64,000 bases of DNA from Thermoflavimicrobium daqui. Its GTDB lineage: Bacteria; Bacillota; Bacilli; Thermoactinomycetales; Thermoactinomycetaceae. The DNA lies in assembly GCF_003313465.1 (NCBI RefSeq), contig NZ_KZ845664.1, forward strand, positions 186,001-250,000, written 5' to 3'. Every line of letters begins with the position of its first letter. Position 1 is the first letter of the stretch. Shown piece after piece: positions 52,786 to 60,550 of this stretch. The notes under the pieces were generated by a model. The model was not told where the DNA came from. It ran no database searches and saw nothing but the letters and a program-made list of their open reading frames with translations. The position numbers were made by a program, and so were the translations under genes.

Positions 52786-52804
52786 ATAACTTAAGAAAGG
52801 AAGA

Positions 52805-53581
52805 ATGATGATGATCCAACAACGAACCGTAATCGTAACTGGAGCAGCAGGGACAATTGGCTTTGCGATCGCGCAAGCTTTTGCACATAGTGGAGATCAT
52901 GTAGTTATTGTAGATCTGAAAAAAGAAGAAGCGATTCATGCAGCTCACAAAATCACCCAAGAAACAGGAATAGAAGCATCAGCTTATCCTGTTGATATAA
53001 CAGATGAAGAACAAGTAAAGGGCTTAGTCGAAAAGGTCATCAAAAAGCAGGGGAGAATTGATGTGATTGTTAATAATGCTGGTTTACAACATATTGATTC
53101 AATAGAAAACTTCCCGCTTGAAAAATGGAACCAATTGATTAATGTCATGCTGACAGGACCATTTTTATTAATCAAACATAGTGTTCCTTGGATGAAGCAG
53201 CAACGATATGGTCGGATTATTAATATTTCCTCAGTTCACGGAAAGACAGCTTCACCATTTAAAGCAGCTTATATTTCAGCAAAACATGGAATTATTGGAT
53301 TATCTAGAACAGTGGCTTTGGAGACGGCTTCTTATGGAATTACGGTTAATTCGATTTTACCTGGAGCAGTAGATACTCCACTCATCCAAAATCAGTTGCA
53401 AAAACTGTCTGAAACAGAGGGGATTTCCCGAGAAGACGCATTACACAAGCACTTATTAAATAAACAGATGATTAAGCGATTTATTAAGCCAGAAGAAGTT
53501 GCAGGTTGTGCTGTTTACTTAGCATCTGATCTCGCTGCTTCTATTACAGGTGAAGAGATTCGTGTTTCAGGAGGTTGGTAG
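52805..53581 (+). CDS. bdhA: 3-hydroxybutyrate dehydrogenase (SDR)
   Basis: A 258-residue short-chain dehydrogenase. Nucleotide loop TGAAGTIGFAIAQAFA, NNAGLQHIDSIENFP, catalytic Ser in INISSVHGKTASPFKAAYISAKHGI with YxxxK, and PGAVDTPLIQNQL are as in D-3-hydroxybutyrate dehydrogenases. It oxidises 3-hydroxybutyrate to acetoacetate with NAD. It lies 19 bases after the permease gene and is co-transcribed from the sigma-54 promoter. Three consecutive ATG codons follow AAAGGAAG; the first is used here. Confidence 0.9.
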   Translation: MMMIQQRTVIVTGAAGTIGFAIAQAFAHSGDHVVIVDLKKEEAIHAAHKITQETGIEASAYPVDITDEEQVKGLVEKVIKKQGRIDVIVNNAGLQHIDSIENFPLEKWNQLINVMLTGPFLLIKHSVPWMKQQRYGRIINISSVHGKTASPFKAAYISAKHGIIGLSRTVALETASYGITVNSILPGAVDTPLIQNQLQKLSETEGISREDALHKHLLNKQMIKRFIKPEEVAGCAVYLASDLAASITGEEIRVSGGW

Positions 53582-53751
53582 AAAAATAAAGAGTATGGTT
53601 GCATAGTAAAAGATGGGAGAAAAGGATGCTGAAAGTATCACCTTTCTGATTCATTTTAGATATACTTAGAGGTTCCTAATGACTCTGTAAATGGATAGAA
53701 TGATAGGTTTAGTGTTAACCACTCAGTAACTTTTTGATAACAGGAAATAAA

Positions 53752-53780
53752 TTAGGAGCAAAAATAGTTGCTCCTAATCC
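53752..53780 (+). terminator. Terminator of the permease-bdhA operon
   Basis: Perfect 10-bp stem TTAGGAGCAA/TTGCTCCTAA (53752-53761 with 53768-53777), 6-base loop, about 170 bases after bdhA. Confidence 0.75.
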
Positions 53781-53820
53781 TAATTATTTATTCTGGAGCC
53801 TTTTTCTTATTGACTGTCAT

Positions 53821-54040
53821 ATATTGTGGCTTGGTGAAATGTTTGTCCTCATAGAATAATAACTAGAGGCTTATATGTTTGATCGAAAAAAAGATCATCA
53901 GCCACTTCACTTAAATGGACTTTGTTTCGATTAGCAAATCGATGTGTATGAGGTACAGCTATTTTGCAAAGGGCAGGCTGTGCGATACGAAGTTCTTGTG
54001 ACAGCTTTATTTTACCATTGGCTATAGCGTACTATAGAGG
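53821..54040 (-). pseudogene. LysR-type regulator remnant
   Basis: On the minus strand a frame reads LSQELRIAQPALCKIAVPHT and onward RFANRNKVHLSEVADDLFF. The first part resembles the recognition helix of a LysR HTH (about residue 30), the second the effector domain (about residue 170-200), so some 130 codons between them are gone. A stop precedes GQTFHQAT, another LysR-like fragment. There is no intact start. This is a decayed gene. Confidence 0.65.
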
Positions 54041-54093
54041 TGTTTTCGGTTATTTATAAAGAACGTTTCTCCTAAATATTTTAGGTAATCAGC

Positions 54094-54122
54094 TTGACAT
54101 TCGAACAGCTGAAAGGTAAAAT
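54094..54122 (+). promoter_or_regulatory. Sigma-A promoter of the bicarbonate operon
   Basis: TTGACA (54094-54099), 17-base spacer, TAAAAT (54117-54122). It would start an RNA with a leader of about 195 bases before the ybcI-like start codon. Confidence 0.7.
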
Positions 54123-54251
54123 GTAACTACAATATTAAAGCTACGATAGATTATCAATTTAGCTACAAAGAAAATTGTATTAGCACTCGGATAATGTGCC
54201 ATTGTTCCTGTGAAAATACAAATAGAGACTTTGTGGCGGCTAGATTGAAAT

Positions 54252-54308
54252 AAATCGGTATACCATATAACTATATTATTACATAGTTATATGGTATACC
54301 GATTTTTT
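54252..54308 (+). terminator. Perfect 23-bp attenuator-like hairpin in the operon leader
   Basis: Arms 54252-54274 and 54283-54305 are exactly complementary, the loop is 8 bases, and six T follow. The hairpin ends four bases before the AGGAGAGAG of the first gene and lies downstream of the promoter at 54094, so it would stop transcription unless relieved. Confidence 0.75.
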
Positions 54309-54323
54309 ATTAGGAGAGAGAAT

Positions 54324-54686
54324 ATGACAAAAGGTCAATTAGAAGCAGAAATCAGTAAAGCATTAACGCAATGGGAGAAAGAGTATCTAGGTCGCGGATC
54401 AGTTATGGTAAAGACCGATATCCTTCGGGATATGGTGTTTGTTAGCTTAAAGGGAATATTAACTCCTTCTGAATATAAATTATCTGAAACAAAAGAAGGA
54501 AGATCGTCCATTAAGAAAATTCGTAATGAACTGGTAGAATCAGGTAGAGATGAATTAAGTAAAATTATTAAGGATCTAACTGGTGAAGATATAATCACAT
54601 TTCACACGGATATCAGCACAAAAACTGGTGAGCGAATTATGGTCTTTAGGTTATCTACTAATTTAGAGAAAAAGCTCATGTCTTAA
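54324..54686 (+). CDS. ybcI: DUF2294 (YbcI-like) protein
   Basis: A 120-residue small protein of the DUF2294 family. MTKGQLEAEISKALTQWEKEYLGRG, DMVFVSLKGILTPSEY and a C-terminal TGERIMVFRLSTNLE fit YbcI, encoded with the NdhF/DabA bicarbonate genes in Bacillus. It has no membrane segment. ATG 54324 follows AGGAGAGAG; an ATG at 54291 lies inside the hairpin and is rejected. Its role is unknown; a regulatory or accessory role for inorganic-carbon uptake is inferred. Confidence 0.85.
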   Translation: MTKGQLEAEISKALTQWEKEYLGRGSVMVKTDILRDMVFVSLKGILTPSEYKLSETKEGRSSIKKIRNELVESGRDELSKIIKDLTGEDIITFHTDISTKTGERIMVFRLSTNLEKKLMS

Positions 54687-54800
54687 CTAAAAATATAACT
54701 AGGGAGATCTTTAATAAATAGGCCCATTTTTTGAGTACTAGAAAGGGATCAGTTGAAGATAAACTCGTAATATTACTTTATAAAAAAGGAAGTGAATACG

Positions 54801-55328
54801 ATGTCTGTGTATACAATTTTTAATAGCCAATCTGACATCATAGATTCGCTTAATCAAAAAAAAGTATTATTCATTATTGGGATGGAGGAAGCATTGGAAC
54901 AATGGTTGTATTCTGCCACTCATCTTCCGCCAGAAAAAATGTTGGTTTTAGTAAGTCATGGCCCTCTTATTTCAGAACCATTTGATAGCCTTATGAGAAG
55001 TGTGATCATTGCAGTAGCTCAAGAAAATGTTGAGGAAATTTTTGTTATAGGTGCAATAAATAACAACGAGTTTGAGCTGGTTGAGAAGGATTTGATTTCC
55101 ATAGTAAACAATGGAAAAGTCCCGTTGGCTAATAAAGACTATTTATCTGAATTCAAAGAAAATGATATTTTTCAGTGGTTGAAGGGAAGCGAAACAGTAA
55201 CAGATAGTATTAAAAAGTCTATGGATTTTATTCGTCAGCATCCGTTAATGCCATCTGGAGTTAAGGTCTATGGTTTATCCGTGGATACTGTTAGTGGAAA
55301 ATTATCAAGCGTAGTGGAATACGAGTAA
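54801..55328 (+). CDS. ybcF: YbcF-like, beta-carbonic-anhydrase-like protein without zinc ligands
   Basis: A 175-residue protein with the outline of a beta carbonic anhydrase: KVLFIIGMEEALEQWL where CxDxR is expected, SVIIAVAQENVEEIFVIGA where HxxC is expected, and the typical end FIRQHPLMPSGVKVYGLSVDTVSGKLSSV. The protein has no cysteine at all, so it cannot hold the beta-type zinc and is probably a non-catalytic partner or sensor of the DAB complex. ATG 54801 follows AAAGGAAGTG. Confidence 0.8.
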   Translation: MSVYTIFNSQSDIIDSLNQKKVLFIIGMEEALEQWLYSATHLPPEKMLVLVSHGPLISEPFDSLMRSVIIAVAQENVEEIFVIGAINNNEFELVEKDLISIVNNGKVPLANKDYLSEFKENDIFQWLKGSETVTDSIKKSMDFIRQHPLMPSGVKVYGLSVDTVSGKLSSVVEYE

Positions 55329-55517
55329 CAAGTATAAGTAAGTATTATAAATGTAATTAGAGTTGTGAACCCGATGTCCATCCATAAACTTAATCTCTTG
55401 AGGTTGAGCAAACAATATTCGGTTCAGGAAGAATGTGTCAGAGTTCTTGTATTATTTGGTAACTATGATTATAAAAAGGGAGATCTTCTAAAAAACCTTA
55501 TTTGGTTAGTTGGAGAT

Positions 55518-55580
55518 AACCCGACAACTTTCAGAATTGGGGTTTTCATACCGATCAATTCTGAAATTGTCGGGTTTTTT
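55518..55580 (+). terminator. Intra-operon terminator-like hairpin before dabB
   Basis: Arms 55518-55539 and 55556-55574 pair over about 19-20 bp with one bulged base, and a run of six T ends at 55580. It lies 56 bases before dabB, so it could set the ratio of dabB-dabA to the first genes or be overcome in response to a signal. Confidence 0.8.
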
Positions 55581-55635
55581 ATTGGAGATATCACTTCATA
55601 CACACAATGTCTTAAACATTTTTTAGGAGGTTCAG

Positions 55636-57171
55636 ATGTTAGTTTTATTGGATTCTCTGCCAATATTGACAGCTTTTTCTGTATCGCTTGCTGTTTGTGT
55701 ACTTAGCGCATTCATTTTCTTACATCCACGGGTTCCCCTGGGATTTATTCGTCTTCATCTGGGAATAATTACTTTACCCGTATTGATTGCCTTGTTAGCA
55801 CTTATCACTACTGATGCAAGTACTATTATTGGGCCTTGGCGTTTAGATCCTCTAGCTTGGTTGATGGTTTTGTTTGTTCTTACGATAGGATTAGTGGTGC
55901 AGCGTTATTCCGTACGTTACTTTCTTGGTGATCGCTCTTATCGAAAATATTTTGCGTTGTTGACATTCACTATAGGTGCTGCTTCATTTGCTTGGCTAAG
56001 CAATGATCTTCGTTGGCTGGTGATTTGGTGGGGCATCACTCTCCTAGGGCTGATATTACTCATAAGCTTGAACAAAGAGTGGAAAGTGGCTAGAATGGCG
56101 GCTATATTTTCTGGTCGTCTGTTTGTATTCAGTTGGCTTGCTTTATTGGTAGCGATTATCTGGCTTTCACAAGCTACAGGACACTGGCAGTTATCCCTTA
56201 TGATGGCCAAAGATAGCTTGGCGCAAATCAGCTCATGGGAGCGAACGGGGATAAACATGCTGTTGGTATTAGCAGTGGTGATTCCAGCAGCACAATGGCC
56301 TTTTCAACGCTGGTTGTTGGAGTCAGTGGTTGCTCCGACACCCGTTTCTGCTGTTATGCATGCGGGTTTGGTGAATGCTGGAGGAATTATGCTGACTCGA
56401 TTCGCACCTCTATTTAGTGGAGATTTAGCTCAGATCTTTTTAATTATTCTTTCCAGTATCTCAATCCTGCTGGGGACCGGAATCAGTCTAGTTCAAGTGG
56501 ATTACAAACGCCAGTTAGTTGGCTCTACGATTGCTCAGATGGGGTTCATGCTCATCCAATGTGCATTGAATGCTTATTTGGCAGCTATTATTCATCTCGT
56601 GTTACATGGTTTATTTAAAGCAACCCTTTTCTTACAGGCTGGCTCAGCGGTACGTCGCTACGAGCGAACATCTCGACCGATTCAAATATCGTCATTATTA
56701 TGGATCATCGTAGGGAGTGCTTTAGGCCTCTTAGTGGTGATTTATTTTTGGCTAACTGCTCCTGAAATGGGTTATCAATTGATTAGTGCTCTCATTTTTG
56801 GATGCTCACTGTTTTTTGCTTGGACACAACTTGTGGCTTTTGGATACGGGCTCATTGGACGTATCGCGGGATTTTTCCTGTTAGGAGGAGCAGTAATGGT
56901 GTTCAGCATTATTCATGCTGCTTTCTTTGAGTTGTTACATGAAACTGTTTATCAAGTTGTACAACCGCCTACGCTAGTGGTCATTTTGGTCATGGTCATC
57001 CTGTTGTCTGGTAGTGCTTTAGGTGTATGGTTAACTCGTAGTCGTTCTTCCACTGCCTTCGCAATCCTTTACTTATGGCTGGTACGATTGGGTGAGCCTC
57101 ATTCTGATTTGGTCGAAAGCCATCCAAACTATCTTGCACAATATCTGTACTGGGGAGGGAATCGACGATGA
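55636..57171 (+). CDS. dabB: Inorganic carbon transporter membrane subunit DabB (NdhF/NuoL-like)
   Basis: A 511-residue polytopic protein related to the L subunit of complex I (Proton_antipo_M). WWGITLLGLILLISLNKEWKVA, PFQRWLLESVVAPTPVSAVMHAGLVNAGGIML and the lysine/histidine-rich HLVLHGLFKATLFLQAG are the conserved proton-path regions. Together with DabA it forms a complex that uses proton motive force to accumulate bicarbonate. The ribosome site is TAGGAGG. It overlaps dabA by the ATGA junction at 57168-57171. Confidence 0.93.
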   Translation: MLVLLDSLPILTAFSVSLAVCVLSAFIFLHPRVPLGFIRLHLGIITLPVLIALLALITTDASTIIGPWRLDPLAWLMVLFVLTIGLVVQRYSVRYFLGDRSYRKYFALLTFTIGAASFAWLSNDLRWLVIWWGITLLGLILLISLNKEWKVARMAAIFSGRLFVFSWLALLVAIIWLSQATGHWQLSLMMAKDSLAQISSWERTGINMLLVLAVVIPAAQWPFQRWLLESVVAPTPVSAVMHAGLVNAGGIMLTRFAPLFSGDLAQIFLIILSSISILLGTGISLVQVDYKRQLVGSTIAQMGFMLIQCALNAYLAAIIHLVLHGLFKATLFLQAGSAVRRYERTSRPIQISSLLWIIVGSALGLLVVIYFWLTAPEMGYQLISALIFGCSLFFAWTQLVAFGYGLIGRIAGFFLLGGAVMVFSIIHAAFFELLHETVYQVVQPPTLVVILVMVILLSGSALGVWLTRSRSSTAFAILYLWLVRLGEPHSDLVESHPNYLAQYLYWGGNRR

Positions 57172-59798
57172 CTGTAACATCCACATTACTCGAAAAAGTA
57201 AATTTGCAAAAGGAAAAGTTGACTCAAGATGCCCCTCACCTTGATATTAATCATCTTGTTAAATCAGCCAGCCGTGTTATTGCACCGCTTTGGCCTATTG
57301 CCACATTTGCCGCACGTAATCCCTGGATGGGACTTGAAGGACAATCATTTGAACAGATAGCACGCTGGCTCAAAGATTCTCGTGATGTAGATATATATCC
57401 TTGTCCCTCCTTGATACATGCCGCACAGAAGCGCGGTGAGATTAATGAGGATTTTCTGGAAACGGCGCTTAAACGTTGGCTTGATATACAGTCTATTAAA
57501 TTGCCACGTGGGGTAGCAGAGCGATTCTGTCGGGCTGCACTTAAGCTAGATGAGTTACCTTCCACCCTATTGGAAGCACTTGAGGTGAAGGTTTTGGCAG
57601 AAAAACTAAGTGCTTTAAAGCCGCAGAATCTTGAAAAACATCCATTGAAACCACTAAGCCTGTGTTTGGAACAGCAAAGCGGTGAGAAGGTGGCCCATGC
57701 TCTTGATCATCACATAATCAAGTGGTGCAAATTGTTCTTGGATGAGTCCCAAGCAGCTTGGTCACTTCCGAATCGCGAAGAGGGTTTTTACCGTGCGTGG
57801 CGCCGACTTATCCAATATGATCCTTCACTTAGTCACACACAACGACAGCGCCTCAAAGATTGGCCGCAAGAAGCACATACTGCTCTAAAAAAAGCATTAT
57901 TGGCACTTAAAATCCCTCAGTCAGAGATACAGGACTATCTTGAGGCACATTTGCTGGCCTTGCCAGGATGGACAGGAATGATGCTCTGGCGTTCCCAACA
58001 ATCAACACAAGAAAGCTCTCTTCTAACAGAATATTTGGCGGTTCGAATTTCGATGGAATGGACCTTAATCAAGCCTCATCTGCCTTTGCTTAAGCAAAAA
58101 GATGAGGATAAATGTTCTCTTGTTCCGTTGATTGCCGCTTGGATTCATTGGGGTGACATGACAATCGAAGATTGGACAAAGTTGTCTATACCCGAACAAA
58201 AAGCACGCCTTACACTCGCCTACCGTTTTGATGAAATAGTCCGACGTCGGCTTTGGCTGGAAGCTTGGGAACAAACATATACAGACCAATTAATTGAGAT
58301 GGTCTTATCAAAACAGCTGGTATCAGATCAGAAAAAACAGACGTTAGCACAATTTGCATTCTGTATTGATGTGCGTTCAGAGCCTTTTCGTCGAAAATTA
58401 GAAAAAGCAGGTCCTTTTGAGACACATGGAATGGCTGGTTTTTTCGGATTACCTATAAAGACATGCGAACTTGGCAGTCAACATGCTCATTCTTCCTTGC
58501 CAGTAATACTCAAACCGCAATATAAAGTAAAAGAGTCTTCTCCTGAGTTTGAACTCAAATCATATCAACAACGTCGCCAGACAGCAAATTCACTTAGCTA
58601 CACCTTTAAAATGATGAAACAAAACTTGCTTACCAGCTTAATGTTGCCAGAGGTAAGTGGACCTTGGCTCTGCTTGCAGTTGTTGGCGCGTAGCTTTGTT
58701 CCACGCAGTGCAGGTCATATCTTCCGCAAACTCCAAGAAGCATGGCTACGCAAACCTTCCACAGAACTCTCGCTCGACCGCGAGTACAACTTGGAAACAG
58801 AGTTGCCAATAGGTTTTTGTGAGGAAGAGAAAGTTCATTATGTACGACAAGCTCTGAAAATGATGGGACTCACAGATCATTTTGCTCCATTAGTGGTTAT
58901 TTGTGGACATGAAAGTCACAGTACTAATAATCCCTATGCTGCCGCACTGGATTGTGGTGCTTGTGGAGGGGCATCTGGCGGATTCAATGCGAGAGTTTTA
59001 GCTGCTTTGTGTAATCTACCAAAGGTAAGGGAGATCCTCAAAACAGAGGGAATTTCGATTCCGGAAGACACGGTTTTCGTAGCCGCTGAGCATATCACAA
59101 CACTTGATGAATTGCGTTGGATATATGTTCCTAAGCTTTCAGACGCGGCTCAAGAAGCATTTCAACATATCCAAACGATATTACCAAAAGTTAGTAATGA
59201 TGCAATTGCTGAGCGATTATCGCAATTGCCGAATCTGGGCTTTCGCTCCAAAAATCCGAGGGCTGAGGCACAACGTTTTGCGGAAGATTGGAGTGAGGTA
59301 CGTCCAGAATGGGGGCTAGCGCGTAACGCCGCGTTTATCATCGGCGACCGTCGTCTGACTCAAGAGTGCGATCTCGATGGGAGAGTTTTTCTGCACAACT
59401 ATGACTGGCAGAAAGATAAAGACGGTACTCTGCTTTCTAACATTATTGCTGGACCAGCGACAGTTGCTCAATGGATCAACCTACAGTATTACGCATCTAC
59501 CGTTGCACCTCATTATTATGGGAGTGGGAATAAAGCGACCCAAACAGTTACTGGAGGTCTTGGCGTAATGCAGGGGAACGCTAGTGACTTGTTAGCTGGA
59601 CTACCCTGGCAGTCCGTGGTGCGATCGGATCAAGAAGTCTATCATGCTCCTCTGCGTTTGCTGGTGGTGATCCAAGCACCACAGGAATATGTGGTACGAT
59701 TGCTAGATCATGACCCTACCTTTCGCCAGAAAGTTCAAAACAGATGGCTTCGACTAGCGAACATCGATCCAGAAGGATACTGGAAGATCTGGTCATAA
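57168..59798 (+). CDS. dabA: Inorganic carbon transporter subunit DabA (UPF0753/DUF2309)
   Basis: An 876-residue cytosolic-side subunit with a carbonic-anhydrase-like zinc site. FCIDVRSEPFRR supplies C399 and D401, CGHESHSTNNPYAAALDCGACGG supplies H581 and C596; the 15-residue spacing of the last two equals that of the characterised Halothiobacillus DabA. All zinc ligands are intact, unlike in the ybcF-like protein of the same operon. It hydrates CO2 to bicarbonate, coupled to DabB. Bacterial DABs supply bicarbonate at low CO2 also in heterotrophs. A relic IS follows within 70 bases. Confidence 0.95.
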   Translation: MTVTSTLLEKVNLQKEKLTQDAPHLDINHLVKSASRVIAPLWPIATFAARNPWMGLEGQSFEQIARWLKDSRDVDIYPCPSLIHAAQKRGEINEDFLETALKRWLDIQSIKLPRGVAERFCRAALKLDELPSTLLEALEVKVLAEKLSALKPQNLEKHPLKPLSLCLEQQSGEKVAHALDHHIIKWCKLFLDESQAAWSLPNREEGFYRAWRRLIQYDPSLSHTQRQRLKDWPQEAHTALKKALLALKIPQSEIQDYLEAHLLALPGWTGMMLWRSQQSTQESSLLTEYLAVRISMEWTLIKPHLPLLKQKDEDKCSLVPLIAAWIHWGDMTIEDWTKLSIPEQKARLTLAYRFDEIVRRRLWLEAWEQTYTDQLIEMVLSKQLVSDQKKQTLAQFAFCIDVRSEPFRRKLEKAGPFETHGMAGFFGLPIKTCELGSQHAHSSLPVILKPQYKVKESSPEFELKSYQQRRQTANSLSYTFKMMKQNLLTSLMLPEVSGPWLCLQLLARSFVPRSAGHIFRKLQEAWLRKPSTELSLDREYNLETELPIGFCEEEKVHYVRQALKMMGLTDHFAPLVVICGHESHSTNNPYAAALDCGACGGASGGFNARVLAALCNLPKVREILKTEGISIPEDTVFVAAEHITTLDELRWIYVPKLSDAAQEAFQHIQTILPKVSNDAIAERLSQLPNLGFRSKNPRAEAQRFAEDWSEVRPEWGLARNAAFIIGDRRLTQECDLDGRVFLHNYDWQKDKDGTLLSNIIAGPATVAQWINLQYYASTVAPHYYGSGNKATQTVTGGLGVMQGNASDLLAGLPWQSVVRSDQEVYHAPLRLLVVIQAPQEYVVRLLDHDPTFRQKVQNRWLRLANIDPEGYWKIWS

Positions 59799-59878
59799 GG
59801 TCATAACCAATTAGCACGTTTGGGAGATCTTTAATACAAAATCCCCTCCGTTTATCGTTACATTGATGTGCACTGAAA

Positions 59879-59921
59879 AAACACCTTCCTGAATCGTAAA
59901 GATTCAGTGGAGGTGTTTCTT
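59879..59921 (+). terminator. Terminator after dabA within the IS boundary
   Basis: AACACCT..CCTGAATC pairs with GATTCAG..AGGTGTT around a 5-base loop, with T-rich sequence after. It probably ends the dab operon although it lies inside the relic element. Confidence 0.65.
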
Positions 59922-59997
59922 TATGGAAAAGAAAAATGATTTACTGATATCTCATATTAGCCATTTGGAAATCGGACACTTTATTTTTCCTCCACCC

Positions 59998-60391
59998 TTG
60001 ATGCGTTTAATCGTGAAATTATCAGCTATAAGGTTAGTACTGCCTGATCTTTCTCTTATGTTAGAAACTCTTGAAGAAGCTTGTTCTAAGCATCATGTCA
60101 ATACTACAATACTTCATTCAGATCAAGGGAGAACCTATACTGCTAGGATGTTTCAAGAAGTTGCTAGGAAAAAAAGGCATTATCACTAGCATGTCCCGTA
60201 AGGGAAATTGCCATGAATGCCCTTATAGAGTGTTTCCACTCCCATTTAAAATCAGAAGCATTCTACTCACAAGACCTCAAAAATATCAGTGACTCTGATG
60301 TACTCAAGTTGTACAAAAATACATTCATTATTACAATAACCAACGTATTCAGGAAAAATTAAATTACCTGTCACCTGTAGAGTACAGGTAA
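59998..60391 (+). pseudogene. IS3 transposase OrfB fragment with frameshifts
   Basis: Pieces in shifting frames read DAFNREIISYKVSTA, DLSLMLETLEEACSKH, HSDQGRTYTARMFQEVA, KKGIITSMSRKGNCH, NALIECFHSHLKSEAFYSQD and NNQRIQEKLNYLSPVEYR, ending at TAA 60389-60391. These are the DDE-region and C-terminus of an IS150-type OrfB. At least four frameshifts make it inactive. Confidence 0.85.
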
Positions 60392-60550
60392 CAGGTAAGC
60401 TGGGTGTTTTTCTTTGTCCCATCATCGGGGTTCAGTGCACAATAAAAAGTAGGGATGACAAATACAAGAAACTTTTGGGTCATCTCCATGATAGGAAATA
60501 GACGCATGTTTGTGTTTTTTGTCCTTCTATCGCCCTAGAATTCCTAGAAG

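Larger units (their letters stand above)
59867..60441 (+). mobile_element. Decayed IS3-family (IS150-group-like) element
   Basis: Ends are 11-base inverted repeats TGTGCACTGAA (59867-59877) and TTCAGTGCACA (60431-60441), with TG...CA tips as in IS3 elements. Between them only the C-terminal third of the OrfB DDE transposase survives. About 575 bases remain of an expected 1,400. No target duplication is seen. Confidence 0.8.

Noticed and set aside
55365-55706. 113-codon frame between ybcF and dabB
   Set aside because: It runs through a strong terminator hairpin and into dabB in another frame; the product is not protein-like.
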